A stretch of 64,000 nucleotides of DNA from Cryptomeria japonica (GCF_030272615.1 NC_081415.1:418223757-418287756); one strand, 5' to 3'. Positions 1 to 10,768 are shown, counted from the stretch's first letter. Notes: generated from the letters alone by a model not told the origin. Program-made: numbers and translations.

Positions 1-285
1 TATTTTATATTCCACTAGTGTCAGCGTCTCCATAATATTCATGGTAGAACAATTTCTTGAGGTAATAGGAAAATTCAACTAGTTTGTCACTTGTTGCATG
101 GCAATTCTTTGTTGCTTCCTCTGTTGCAATGACTTCATTTTCTTTAATACCATGCACACTATACGTTGTTCTTTTAACTCATTCAATCATATCCTTACAA
201 TGAAATGAATTATTTTTTGCAATATTTTTTTTATTGCGTTGAGAGGCGTATTATACTCAAAAATGCAAAACATATGAAGAATGTT
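1..285. other. AT-rich noncoding DNA
   Basis: No coding pattern, RNA gene or repeat was recognised in either strand here. Confidence 0.5.
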
Positions 286-470
286 CTATGTAGCTTCTAG
301 ATTAGATTGTGTGAGCAATTTTTAACCATCAACGTTTTGAATCACACTTTGTGATTCATCATCAGGATGCAAGAGAGCATAAGGAGTTGAAAGATGATGA
401 ATCACGGAGTGTGATTCGAAACGTTGATGGTTGAAAATTGCTCACACGATCTAATCTAGAAGCTACATAG
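286..470. repeat. Foldback/MITE-like hairpin with 78-bp arms
   Basis: Arms at 286-363 and 393-470 are inverted copies separated by a 29-bp loop (364-392). By eye only five of 78 positions differ. All five are T in the left arm facing G in the right arm, so an RNA read from the plus strand would pair along the whole arm with five G-U wobbles. Each arm contains a smaller palindrome (AATCACA...TGTGATT). No clear target duplication flanks it and the ends (CTATGTAGC...GCTACATAG) match no TIR family I can name. It is most likely a MITE or foldback element; a small-RNA precursor is an alternative. Confidence 0.75.
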
Positions 471-2404
471 AAAATTTGAATGGATTGTGGAAATCTTATA
501 GCTTTGATATGAAGAATTTTTTTTTTTTAAATAGAGACAACTTTCTTATTGTGTCATTAAAAAAAAAAAAAAGATAAGAGTGGTGATTTCTTCTCATCCA
601 ATTAAAAATAGAAACTTTCCTTCCATTGTGGATTTCCTTTCTCGTCCTCTTTTTACCTATAAACATGTTCATGATTTGGAAAATTGGGTATATGTTTTTC
701 TGAGAGCAATTTTTTATTGAAGCACAAACAATAAGTGATGCACATTGAAACAAACAATAAGTGAGGTACATTGAATGGTGCTCATGTGCATAGTGTTGAT
801 GTAGTGAAACCCTCCCTTCTTTGATGAGCTTACAAGATAGATCACAATAACTATTATTTACATTTAGGATATGTTAAATTTGGTTTCATTAGTTATCTAT
901 TCAGTGATGGTGACAAGGGTGAAGATTGTGTTCTTTATATTTTTTATTTCAAGTTTTAAATAATTTGAACTTAGATGCAATTGTTATATTATGAAGTTAA
1001 AGATGGTGTCTCTATGAACTGCTAGTGGATTCCGCTCAAGTAACAATGCTTGCAAAAAAATATTTTATGTGTTTTCAAGCTTCAATATTCCTAACTATAA
1101 TAGAATATGTTTTACGGAATCTTATGGTTTTTTATAAGATGTTTCCAAATCGCTCTAAGTATTCATACTTTCCTTGGATGAAACCCTTTTGAGTCTAAAG
1201 TATATGACTGGTTTTGCAAGTCAAATCAATTGCATGTAGGTACTAATCTATTTCTTTATAAAATAAAAATGAGTGTATACATGTTAAATTTATTAAAACA
1301 AGTGCATGCATGTTTGATTTTGAACATGGTTATTTAGTAATTTAAAAGGTCAATGTAGTGCATGAGGCTCACATATTTTCTCAAAACACTTTTTTACCTC
1401 TATATTTCATGTCAAAATAAATGAATAAAGCAATTATGCAAAAATACACATCTTCTTTTTACATGTTTGTGTCTTTATTATTTTTCATACTAAAAAAGAA
1501 TGACTTAATGTTTTTTGAGTATCTCATTTAAGAATATATTCAATATCCTATTTGTACACTTTTATGGTTCTAAGTATCTTGAATATGGCTCAATAAAATT
1601 CACTAAGATTTTCTCAATCTATCTAAATTAATAGCCTTTTTTAACTCTAAGCTAATAGCCTTTTTTTCCTTTGTAGATTTCATAGTTTTAGATTAAATAA
1701 GTAGTTATATAAAAGTAATTAATGAAATTAGAGATGTTTCTATATTCCAAATTGGATTTTTTATGTTTCTATGTTTTGAGTTCAATAAAATAATTAATTC
1801 AATTCTAAGTCAAACTCTAAACTAAGGTTGGGGTCAGGGGTGTCATGGAGGGGCTTCCTTAAAAATAGAGTTGAAGTTGTTGAGATTTTTTAGGAATACT
1901 TTAAAGTCAGTGATCCCATGAATTTTGTAATGTAGTTTAGCTTAAAAGATTAAGCTCCTAAATTTAAGGAATTTGGTGATTCCTTGAAATTTGTAGTGCA
2001 GTTCAACTCAAAAATAAGTAAATAAATTTCATTTTCCCCCTAAATTTTTTTGGCGGGATTCATCTTTTTTTTATGGGAATCATCAGATGATCAACAAGTG
2101 GCAAATAATATTCCTAAGCATGTGGGACAATTTCTAACCCCACGGCCCCCACCCCATTTTCATTGCTCAAACATACAACCCTAAAAAGTGGGAGTTTCTA
2201 TTTTGTAGGAAAAGATTCCAAATAATCCCATAGCCAAAAAATTCTCCATGGAACCTCCTCTTCCTTAAAAATGTAAGCTTAAGCCCCCATGGGACCCTTG
2301 CCTAATAGCCTTTTTTATGTTTTGGATTCCATAGTTTTAAATTAAATAAGTTTATTCAATCTGATTCAATTAAATATTTTCTTAATTTATTAATTCAAGT
2401 AAGT
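471..2404. other. AT-rich noncoding DNA with one dispersed direct repeat
   Basis: The open frames are short and of biased composition, including a minus-strand frame at 496-771 running through poly-T/poly-A. No gene is supported. The block 1652-1703 recurs in diverged form at 2301-2352 (core 'catagttttagattaaata'), so the 0.6 kb between is flanked by a direct repeat of about 52 bp. That could be the remnant of a small element or of an older tandem array. Confidence 0.45.
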
Positions 2405-2860
2405 GCTTTTTTTATGTTTCTATAATTTAATGATTTATTTCAAAAACATTTTCTCATATTTACAAATGCTAATAGAGTAACAAAATTACTTTTAAGTTAT
2501 ATAAAAAAGTAATTAATAAGGTTAAAGATATTTGTAATATATATTTGTTGCCGTACTTTTAATTATCAATTCCAAGGTGTTTTTATAATTTAATTACTTA
2601 AAATAAATTAAGATTATATCAAAAATAGCTTTCCGTATTTATAAATATTAATATAGTAACAAAATTATTCCTTTTAAATATCTATTTATTGTTTTACATT
2701 CAACTCTCAATTCGATGACATTTATATAATTTAATTACTTAAAATAAATTAAGGTTATATCAAAAATATCTTTCCAGATTTATAATTACCAATATAGTAA
2801 CAAAATTATTGTTTCTAAAAAAATTTATTAAAAATTTATTTTTGCCTATAATATATAATC
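2405..2860. repeat. AT-rich tandem (satellite-like) repeat, about 140-170 bp unit
   Basis: Three diverged units follow one another, at roughly 2405-2493, 2579-2675 and 2719-2816. Each carries the words 'ataatttaattacttaaaa', 'atatcaaaaat' and 'aatatagtaacaaaatta' in the same order. The same unit occurs at 30290-30393 and 37983-38365, on either side of a LINE. It is a locally dispersed satellite-like family. Confidence 0.7.
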
Positions 2861-3148
2861 TTTTATGATTAAGTTAGATAAGTTATATAAAAAATTAATA
2901 ATGAGAATAAATATGTTTCTATATTTTAAATAGGATTAAAAACTATATATTATCTTTCTATGATTATGTGTTATATTGTAATTAAATAAAATAACAATTA
3001 AATAACTAGATCTATTATAAATTTTATACTATTAATATTTAGTAATAGAATTTAAAAATATAGTAATATAAGTCTAATGTAATACTAATATAAAAATAAT
3101 AATAAAGTTAAATTATGGTAAAAATATTTTTTTTAATTTGGGGTTCTA
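2861..3148. other. AT-rich noncoding DNA
   Basis: Very AT-rich, with no open frame of interest. Nothing recognised. Confidence 0.4.
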
Positions 3149-3149
3149 A

Positions 3150-3215
3150 ACATAGTGTGTTGGTTAAGTGGTGGTGGTGGTGATGTGGCCACCAAGGTTC
3201 AAACCTTCGTTGGGC
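3150..3215 (+). repeat. tRNA-like Pol III box pair (possible SINE head)
   Basis: A-box-like TGGTTAAGTGG (3161-3171) and B-box-like GGTTCAAACC (3196-3205) are spaced as in a tRNA gene, with a short GTG run between them. No cloverleaf could be drawn and no poly-A or poly-T tail is obvious, so this is a tRNA-derived SINE head or tRNA relic rather than a functional tRNA. Confidence 0.35.
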
Positions 3216-3248
3216 TATTGTGATCACAAGAAGCTTATGTGTTCGTCG

Positions 3249-3385
3249 ATCCATGGTGCTAGTGTGTTTGAGCCTAAATCCATGGTGCTTGAGCCTGAAT
3301 CCATGGTGCTCGTGGGTTTGAGCCTAAATCCATGGTTCTCATAGGTTTGAGCCTGAATGCATGGTTCTCATGGGTTTGAGCTTGA
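3249..3385. repeat. 29-bp minisatellite, five units
   Basis: Five head-to-tail units of the form 'atccatggtgct...tttgagcctaa' run from 3249 to 3385. Four are 29 bp and the second is shortened to 21 bp. They differ by a few substitutions. They sit between the tRNA-like box pair and the telomere-like array. Confidence 0.8.
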
Positions 3386-3434
3386 GCTTTAATAAACAAG
3401 AATAAGATCCCCTATTAAAAGTTTAATGTTGACT

Positions 3435-3526
3435 ACAAACCAAATTGAACCCTAACCATAAACCAAATTAAGCATTAAACCAAATCAAATCTTAACACTA
3501 AACCAAAATTAAACCATAATCTTTAA
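3435..3526. repeat. Degenerate telomere-like array, left part
   Basis: Imperfect CCCTAAACCAAATT-type units, resembling a decayed CCCTAAA plant telomere repeat interspersed with AAATTGAA. The array is cut at 3526 by LINE A and resumes at 24525. Its last 16 bases (3511-3526, aaaccataatctttaa) are the left copy of the LINE A target duplication. Confidence 0.7.
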
Positions 3527-3860
3527 TGGAAAAATGGTATCAAGGCGAAGGCTCGGTCTACAACCAAGGGATTTCAGGGATTTCAGGGATTTTAGATAGA
3601 GAGAACAATCTAGATTCCATGTCCGACTAGCTTTCAAGCCATGTTCGAAACCAAAATGGGTTTGGGAGGATCATAATAGGTTGTAGTTTCCCTCGCAACT
3701 GCATTTGGATAATACTAACGGTCGAAATAAGGGTTTTGGTTGGCGCACAAATGATCCCTCAGGGACTTTTAAGGGCTTTAATGGCTTCCCATATGGCTTG
3801 AAGGTAGACTAGAAATAGGTCTGTGACAACGAGTGGTAATCGAAAAAGATCCCAAGAGTG

Positions 3861-3962
3861 GAAAATGAGAAGGAAGGGCAATCCTGCCCAAAAGTAAAAA
3901 AATTGTCTTTTTTCTTGGACAATAGCCCTAAATGAAAATGAGAAGGAAGGGCAATCCTGCCC
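3861..3962. repeat. Exact 29-bp direct repeat in LINE A leader/ORF1
   Basis: The word beginning gaaaatgagaaggaagggc occurs identically at 3861-3889 and 3934-3962, 73 bp apart, inside the LINE A 5' part. It is a small tandem duplication. Confidence 0.7.
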
Positions 3963-4080
3963 TAAATGTTTCTTTATTTAGGGCGAGAGGCTTCTTCATG
4001 AGATGGGTCAAGGAGTGGTCTGCGATCAGCCAAGTTAAGAAGGTGTGTGCAAAGAACTAGCCTTTCAAAGTAGAGATTAA

Positions 4081-4723
4081 ATCCATGTTGAATGGTTTTT
4101 TCTTAGGGATCGCGGAGGACAGTGACAGTAAAAACTGGGTTTTCAACGATGGTCCCTTTTTTTATGGGGGGCAAGGGTTTGCTTGTGAAAGAATGTGAGC
4201 CAAACTTTAACCCTCTGAAAGCCCATTTAGAAGAGGTTCTAGTCTAGTTGAGACTTTATAACCTCTCGCAGGAGTATTCGAATGAAGAGACTTTTAGGAC
4301 CATTGGCAACAAACTAGGTTTCTACATCAAATTAGATGAGGCAATAGAAGAGAAGGACTTTAGTATGTATGCATGGATTTGCATTAGGTGGAAGCCACAT
4401 TTTCCCTTACCCTCCATTATTGAGATCAACACTAATGAGGGTTGTTGGATTCAACAGATCAAGATTGAGAAAAAGATGGAACATTATAAAAACTGCAAAA
4501 AAGATGGCCACTCAGATGAGGTGTGTCTGGTTGGCAAAAAGGGTAAGGCAATGGAAGCTAAAGAGGGGTTTGATCAAGTTAAGACTATGCAGGAGGAGGA
4601 AGACACTCATCAGGAGAAACATGTGGGTGATGGGGCCTCGACTTCTTCAAGTTTTGCTCAGGGTTATGAGATTAATGGGGGTAAGCTACCAGACCTAAAT
4701 GGGGAGGAGCATTTGGTACAAGG
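4081..4723 (+). pseudogene. LINE A ORF1, N-terminal/central part (DUF4283-like)
   Basis: Translation of 4248-4723 aligns segment by segment with ORF1 of LINE C: both have a 'T...IGN.LG' block, then 'C[IY].W....P.P..[IL]E[IL].T' and then '[WI]..[QK].I..E..ME.C..C...GH/..C'. Upstream, 4081-4247 continues the same domain across a stop ('MGGKGLLVKECEPNFNPLKA'). This is the ORF1 of plant L1 elements, an RNA-binding protein with a DUF4283-type domain and a CCHC-like cluster that would form the RNP with element RNA. The frame is cut at 4723 by an LTR element and resumes at 10335. Confidence 0.65.
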
Positions 4724-4804
4724 TGTTGCCGGGAATAATCATTATGTTATGTTGTTATATTATGTTTATGTTGTCGTTGGTAATAATGAGTTACAGCGGT
4801 CAGT
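4724..4804 (+). repeat. 5' LTR fragment of gypsy-like element 1
   Basis: These 81 bp match 10010-10090 with a handful of differences, then similarity stops abruptly. The rest of the 5' LTR, the primer-binding site and any leader are therefore deleted. Confidence 0.8.
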
Positions 4805-4849
4805 AAACCACTTGATGAACCACCTCCCCCGGCTGCTTGCATAGGCATC

Positions 4850-6690
4850 GCTGGCACAACAGGCCCGCTTGGAGGAGATTGCCCAGGAAGAGCGACGACA
4901 ACAAATCCTGCAACGCTACGAAGAGAACAGCCGACGGGAAATGGAACGAGATGGCGCCAGGCTAGGAGGAAATTGAACCTTGTAATAATCCCGACACATT
5001 GCTGATATAAATTGTGGCCGAAAGGCAAAATAAAAATAAAAATAATAAAAGTTTTTTTTGTGTACATGGCGTGTGTTTGTTGTGTATGGAAGCGACTTAT
5101 GCCCAATAGACTAAATAAGGACAAAAATAAAAAGATACAGAGTGACGAATGGGAAGTGGCACAAACCGCGTTGAATCTCAGACAACAGATAGAACGAAGG
5201 CGTAGGCTAAGGCAGCTTGTCGAGGGACGACCGGCCGAGGGGTTGCCCGAAGGGAACCCAGGAGGTGTCACGGAAGTTGTGGAGGCAGAGGTAGACGGAG
5301 AGAACTACACTGTCTACACTGTTGTAGGGCTACCAGAAGGAGTCACGGAGGGTGCCGAAGGAGAACTCTACAGTTCGCCAGAATACCACAGTAGGGTAAG
5401 AAGCCGCGAAGAGTTGATGGAACAAACAAGGCGAAGTCTAAACCTGATCGACACTACCAGAGAATTGCTAAAGAATTTGTCCATTTCAGAGGACAACCGG
5501 AGGGAGACAACCAACCAGAGGGAGACAATGGAAGGTGACGGTACGACCGAAGGTGTCGAGGGAGCACAAGGGTACCGTACGGGAGGCAATTTGTTTGGTT
5601 CGGTGTCAGCAACTTTTTTCGGAGGACCCACGAGTGGAGGTTCAGTTGCATGAGGCGGAGGATCTCCAGGTACAAGCACACAAGGAATTAGAGGAGTGAG
5701 ACCCAGCGACGGGATGGCGAGTAAACAAAAATTGCCAAAGTTCACAGGGGAGGGCAAGGAAGACCCCTTACGGCACTGCCGTACACGTGAAGTGAAACCA
5801 TTTGGTCCGCCAACGGAGTAACAGACCAGGATGACTGGGTACAGCAGTTCCCAGCCACGTTACGAGGAGTTGCCATAGATTGGTACTCCAATGTGGACAA
5901 GCAAAAAGTGGCCACGTGGGCCAATCTACGGAAGGAATTCACGGGGGAGTTTCGGTTGCTCCGTGATGACAATGAAATTGTAACGGAGATATATAGTACC
6001 AAACAAGGTAGCAGGGAGACAGTACGGGCATACAGTCGGAGGCTGAAAGAACTCTTGGGTAAAATGGAAAGCCAACCTGCAGATGGATTGAAGAAACAAT
6101 GGTTCGTTGAAGGGTTGAAATCCTCCCTATGGAGGAAGATGAAAATTGTACCCCCGACGTCATATGACGACGCTTATAATAGGGCGATGGACCTGGAGAG
6201 AAAACAAAAAACATCAAAGAAGAAGAAAAATAATAAATCCTCATCCGAGGACGATGACTCTTCACAGGAAAGCAGCAGCGACGACGAGGCTGGCAAACGG
6301 GTGCAAGCGCTCCAGAAAGACATGGAGCAAATGAGAAAGGAATTCAAAATAATGAGAAGCACTGGTCGGAATGAAGGGGACATATGGTGCACTGAGTGCA
6401 AAGAGGAAGGGCACACAAAGGGTACTTGCCAAAAGAAGGCATTCTGTGAGATTTGCCAAGTGATGGGACACTCCACCAAGGAGTGCCCATACAACATGAA
6501 AACCCGAAGTACGCAAATGAACCAGGTGCTATTCACGGAGCAGGCCACAACATCCGCACCAGCGGGTACCAGCCAACATACTAACACAACAGCATCATCT
6601 GGAGGATACCGAGACAACAGATGCGGCGGCGGAAGGAATAGCAACAATAACAATAATGGAAGCCGTATCCAGTATGACACCAAGGGCTGA
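4850..6690 (+). pseudogene. Gypsy-like element 1 gag (broken)
   Basis: The capsid-like protein of the element. A Glu/Arg-rich coiled-coil-like stretch (4850-4975) and a 213-codon frame (5012-5653) precede the gag core. The core resumes at about 5830 after a stop and a frameshift and reads on to 6690 in frame 1. The core shows the usual gag pattern around 'VATWANLRKEFTGEF' and 'WFVEGLKSSLWRKM'. A Lys/Ser/Asp-rich linker follows, then two zinc knuckles of the C-X2-C-X4-H-X4-C form (CTECKEEGHTKGTC near 6390 and CEICQVMGHSTKEC near 6445), which bind element RNA. The frame ends at a TGA (6688-6690) after which the same frame continues with more knuckles, so the stop is probably a mutation. Confidence 0.75.
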
Positions 6691-8307
6691 CCAATTATCC
6701 AATGTAGGGCCTGTAATCAATGGGGGCACTTCGCCCGTGATTGCACGAAGGAAGCCACCCCTCAGCACCTATGTCGTTGGTGTGGGCAAGGCGACCATGA
6801 GGATGCAAATTGCCCGCAGGTAGGGGTTAATCTCCTCAACATTGAGAAGGCTGAGAAGACTGGTGAGAAAGAAGTACTAGTGATCACCTGTGCCCAGACG
6901 AAAAAAGCCACTTATCTCGACCCCCGTACGGAGAAGGAGAGATTACGGGAGGCAAAGGCCAATATTGAACATGAGATGACGACCGAACGACGGGACAACG
7001 AGGTGGCGAGTACATCATCCCGTACGGAAGCGGAAAATAACATCATTGGGCAAATCTTGCAAATAGAGGTGCCGATAAAGGTAAAAGACCTTCTAGACTC
7101 TATGCCACAATTGAGGATTGCCATCCTCACCGATGTGCAAAGCACCGCATTATCGAGTGCACCACAGGTAGGGGTTCCCGCCACTGCATCGTCGAGTGCA
7201 CCACAGGTAGGGGTTCCCGCCACCGCTTCGAAGTGTACACCACAGGTGGAGGTTTTCGTCAGCCCTTCGACTAACCCGATGTTACTAGCCTTGAGCAGTG
7301 GTAGACACCCAACTGTGGTAGAAATGGGTATCTGTGGGACCATTCTGAAGGACACCATTGTGGATGGGGGATCTGGGGTGAATGTACTACCAGAAGAAAC
7401 ATGGAAGCGGCTGGGGAAGCCCACCCTGTGGCCACCCACATTCAACCTGGTGGGAGCGGACCAACATGACATTAAGCCACTCGGCCTGTTGATGGCCCAG
7501 CAAGTGACAATTGGTACGCAACCATTCTTGTTAGATTTCGTGGTTATTCCCTCGAAGAAGAAAGGCTATGACGCCATCCTGGGGAGAGCGTGGTTGATCA
7601 ACGCGAGGGTAAACCACAACTGGAAGAAAAATACACTTTCCATGGAGAAGGGAGGGCGGAAATATACCATTGACCCACACACCCAAGATGTCGGCGAAGA
7701 GCTCGCCTCTTCCGACTCGGACTCAGAGGACTCTAATAAAGGGGAAGGGGGTCCCAATGAAAGCAAGGGCAAGAACGCGATGGAGCCGAACAGTGAAGGG
7801 GTGCTCGAATTGGAGGGATGTTCTAAAGATGAGGTATGCTCACTTAACGAGCTCTTCCACTGGCAAATGGAGGATTACGAAATGTTCCAAAGCTACAGGC
7901 TCAAAGTAGAGGAACCAGAGCAACCAACAGAGGTGTACCTGCCAGAATACAGAGAATATTGGAAGGGAGACGCCCCAAACCTTGGCAACGTAAATAATCC
8001 GAAGAGTGTCGGCAACGATTGGAACCCTGTGTGGAAGACCGCAGTCTTCAAAATCTTTATTATTCTTCTTCTTCTTATGTACGGGAAGGAGGTCGTGGTC
8101 CCTGTAGAATTTGTGGTTCCAGGTCTTCCGATGGCCATTGAAAATAGACTTGCCACCAACGGGCCCAAATTGAAATCCTACCATGCGAAGCGCGCAGGGA
8201 ACCTGAGAGGCCGGACGGACACCCGAGAGCCCGGAGGGGGACCCGAGAGGATGGAAGGGGACTCGAGAGGCCAGGCAGGTGACTCAAGAGGCACAGGACC
8301 ACAATAG
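6691..8307 (+). pseudogene. Gypsy-like element 1 NC/protease, joined to an integrase tail
   Basis: In frame with gag after one stop. It begins with two more CCHC knuckles (CRACNQWGHFARDC near 6703, CRWCGQGDHEDANC near 6769), making four in all. Then come three 13-residue repeats of the form APQVGVPATAS (7150-7260), and a retropepsin-like domain with active-site motif VDGGSGVNVLPE (about 7359-7394) and the later 'YDAILGRAWL' strand (7567-7596). The protease would cut the polyprotein. From about 8075 the frame reads 'MYGKEVVVPVEFVVPGLP', which resembles the end of gypsy integrases. Reverse transcriptase, RNase H and integrase core that should lie between are missing, implying an internal deletion near 8040-8075. 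Confidence 0.7.
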
Positions 8308-8990
8308 GTGACTCTCGGGCGAGGAAAACCGAGAAGAATGAAGGGCAATCCCAGAGACAGGATACCCGAGCAGACGACTCTCTAAGACAACTAAATTAGG
8401 AGACGAAAAAAAATGTACGGTCGTACGACAGGCGACCGTATGGTCAAAAATTTATTTATTTTTTATTTTTTAAAACCACACGGGGCCGTACGACAGCGAC
8501 CGTACGGCAAATATTTTTATATATATGTAAAAAAAAGAACGGACCACCGTGCAGTGGTAACAGCGACGGTGACCACTGGCGGTGGTAACACCGTATGGTG
8601 GACACCGGCGGTGGCACCCGCAACTACAAAGCTGCACAGCGCGCAGCCGCACAACTCACCCGCCCGCACACTCACGCGCCGAACAGCTCGCAGCCGCACA
8701 GCCATGCAACCGCACAAACACACATGCAGTTGCTTCGTCGTCAATGGTCACTGTACGGTTGAACTGCGTTGGGCGTGCGGAAGGAGGACCGTACAGTGTG
8801 CACAGTTGAGCATGTTGTCGGTACGTTGGAGGTGTGTCCGTACGGTAAGGAGGGTGTCGACCGCACGGGAAGGTGGCCGCATGATCGGAGGTGCCAGTGT
8901 TGTTGTTGACCGTACAAGGAGGTTGTATGGCCGGGGTGCCATCGGTGACATTACAGTGCCAAAAAAAAAAAAATGACGACGACCAGATTT
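8308..8990. other. GC-rich tract with many CCGTACGG-like palindromes
   Basis: Between 8410 and 8950 the words CCGTACGG, ACCGTACGG, ACCGTATGG, CTGTACGGT and ACCGTACA recur about a dozen times at irregular spacing. The same palindrome also occurs in the gag/protease part (for example near 5575, 6925 and 7019). Open frames here are Arg/Thr-rich in every frame, as expected from composition, and I do not call them genes. Confidence 0.55.
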
Positions 8991-9127
8991 AAAATGATTC
9001 GCTGGAGTTTGAAGCCAGGACACTAGAAATTCAGAGTGGAAAAGAAGGGTTTTTGGCATCTTAAAATATCACAGAAATGTTGTGCGCCATGGACTTTCGT
9101 ATGGTTCTGAGGGTTGTAAATTGGTGT

Positions 9128-9262
9128 TGGCTGCAAGGGCGTTGCCCCTCGACCCCGCCTTGTATTGCGAGCTGCCCCAGGACCTCACGAGGGCGTTGCC
9201 CCAAACCCCGCGAGGGGTGCTGCCCCTCGACCCCGCGGGGGCGCTGCCCCCAGACCCCCAGT
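9128..9262. repeat. GC-rich imperfect minisatellite
   Basis: Units such as GGGCGTTGCCCC, GGGTGCTGCCCC and GGGCGCTGCCCC alternate with CGACCCCGC or AGACCCC across 9128-9262. Each unit is itself a small inverted repeat (GGGC...GCCC). Confidence 0.65.
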
Positions 9263-9489
9263 TTATTTTTGAGCTACAGAATACCACGGGAAGTGTTGTG
9301 GTTGTCCGTACTGTGAAAAAGAAGCCTGCAGCTAAGCATTGGCGGGGAAGCCATAAGCCGTAGAGGAAGACGGATTTGGAGATTGGGAAGAAACAGAGTT
9401 TGAGGGAAGGCATTGCAGGTCCGCGCAGTTGTATGACACCAGGGAGTTATTCAGTTTAGTTTTTAGCCTTTGGGGAGTATGATGGAGGA

Positions 9490-9935
9490 TTTGAGGTGTC
9501 TCCTAGCATTTGTGCCAGCGGATTGTGGCCACCTCCAGGCATGACTGGTACGCTTTGAGGAACTCGGAGTATGTCTCGGCTAGACGTGAGGTTGCCTTGG
9601 TGGATGCACAGAGGGCTCGGGAGGAGCTGACCACCAGGTTGGAGGCAATAGTCACGTGAGACTTCGTTCAGCGTACCCAGGAGTTGGATGCCGGGAGAGC
9701 AGCATGGGTGGCTATCGAGGACAAATTGGCTAGGGAGATAGTATCATTTGAGTAGCAGTTGGTGGAAGCTGAGACTGAAAAACGTGTTTTGCAGACAAGT
9801 TTGGGTTAGGCACAGGAGGACTGTGATGGCAAAGGAAGCAATATTGGTGAAATCCGCACTTGAGCATCGGATGGTAGCAGAAAAGGGTTTTCAGGTGAGG
9901 ATGCAGCAAGTGTATAAGATACGGGCCCGACTGGC
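9490..9935 (+). pseudogene. Decayed coiled-coil frame upstream of the 3' LTR
   Basis: Translation shows runs rich in Ala, Glu, Arg, Leu and Lys with heptad-like spacing ('AREELTTRLEAIV', 'AAWVAIEDKLAREIVSFE', 'LVEAETEKRVLQTSL') interrupted by several stops. It lies where some gypsy elements carry an extra ORF between pol and the 3' LTR. No enzyme domain is visible; the function is unknown. Confidence 0.4.
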
Positions 9936-9997
9936 GTCAGTAGCTTCTACCGTTCATCTCTATTTTGTATTAAGTCGTCGGAGTCGACTTCTTTTCT

Positions 9998-10009
9998 TGG
10001 GGGGGATGA
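9998..10009 (+). other. Polypurine tract of gypsy-like element 1
   Basis: A G-run followed by GATGA directly abuts the 3' LTR start at 10010, the expected place and base composition for the plus-strand primer. Confidence 0.6.
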
Positions 10010-10329
10010 TGTTGTCGGGAATAATCATTATGTTATGTTGTTATATTAAGTTTATGTTGTTGTCGGTAATAATGAGTTACAATGGTCAGTTAGTTAGCTG
10101 ACGGGTAGCTAGTTGGAGTCGCGACGGTTGTGTCGCACCCCTTCGGGTATTATATATTGTGTACCTTTTCTTCGAAGTAGGATCATGTTAGTCGTGTCAG
10201 ATGTAATGTTATAAGCACTTATTGTACATGGACTGTGGAATTAATACAGAGGTTGGTTATTTAATATATTTCCATTATGTTCTGTGCATTTACTTTCTGC
10301 ATTTAACCGTTTACCCGAGAGGGCAAACA
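10010..10329 (+). repeat. 3' LTR of gypsy-like element 1
   Basis: Starts TGTTGTCGGG, ends GGGCAAACA, about 320 bp. A TATA-like 'tatatattg' lies near 10150. It is flanked on the right by the caagg target duplication. Confidence 0.8.
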
Positions 10330-10334
10330 CAAGG

Positions 10335-10768
10335 ATCTGGTCCCGTCATTAGTAAAGCTGAAGCGAACCATTTAATGGAAGAGGCCCTAGATAGGGTAGA
10401 AAAAGTTATGGAAGCCTTGGAAGCGACTAAGAAAGAATAGCAAAAGGATCAAGTTGGTGGTGGTGGTGCAAAAGACGTTGATGTTGGGATGCAATAAAAG
10501 GAGGGGGGTGTCAAGTTATACAAACAATGATTCTAATGGTATGTCCTGGGAGGAGGAAGAGGATGTATGGGGTTTGGTGGATGAGGAAGGTATAGCGGAG
10601 GTTCAAACTATTAATCAAACAGATTCACATGTCCTGAAAGCCTGTTTGGGGGAAAAGAAATCAAGAGGGTGGAAACCCAATAGAGTCTGGTTGGCAATGG
10701 CAGGTAGTGCTAAGGGGAAATGTAAGTTATCAGTAGGGAAGGGGGCATCCCTTCCCGAAGGGAAATGA
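10335..10768 (+). pseudogene. LINE A ORF1, C-terminal part
   Basis: Resumes LINE A ORF1 after the gypsy-like insertion. It begins with an acidic helical stretch ('MEEALDRVEKVMEALEATKK') that ends in a stop, followed after a frame change by an acidic region and a basic C-terminus ('KPNRVWLAMAGSAKGKCKLS'). That tail aligns with the end of LINE C ORF1 ('AGNAAGQSKLRSGK'). The stop codon TGA (10766-10768) overlaps the ORF2 start ATG (10765-10767) as ATGA. Reading frame is disrupted, so the copy is inactive. Confidence 0.65.

Larger units (their letters stand above)
4724..10329 (+). mobile_element. Gypsy-like LTR retrotransposon 1 (pol-deleted), inside LINE A ORF1
   Basis: The outer ends match: TGTTGCCGGG... 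at 4724 and an LTR ending ...GGGCAAACA at 10329, flanked by the duplicated target caagg (4719-4723, 10330-10334). The 5' LTR is reduced to 81 bp (4724-4804); the 3' LTR is 10010-10329. Between them lie gag, four CCHC knuckles, a retropepsin, then an abrupt join to the tail of an integrase region, a GC-rich tract and a decayed coiled-coil frame. No reverse transcriptase, RNase H or integrase core is present. It is GC-richer than its surroundings. Confidence 0.85.

Noticed and set aside
496..771. 91-codon minus-strand open frame
   Set aside because: Its sequence is driven by poly-A/poly-T stretches and Phe/Lys runs, with no gene-like context.
3150..3215. Functional tRNA gene
   Set aside because: A and B boxes exist but no acceptor stem or anticodon arm could be paired.
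8413..8976. 187-codon plus-strand frame (Arg/Thr/Val-rich)
   Set aside because: GC-rich DNA leaves several frames open at once; no domain, and the palindrome array explains the composition.
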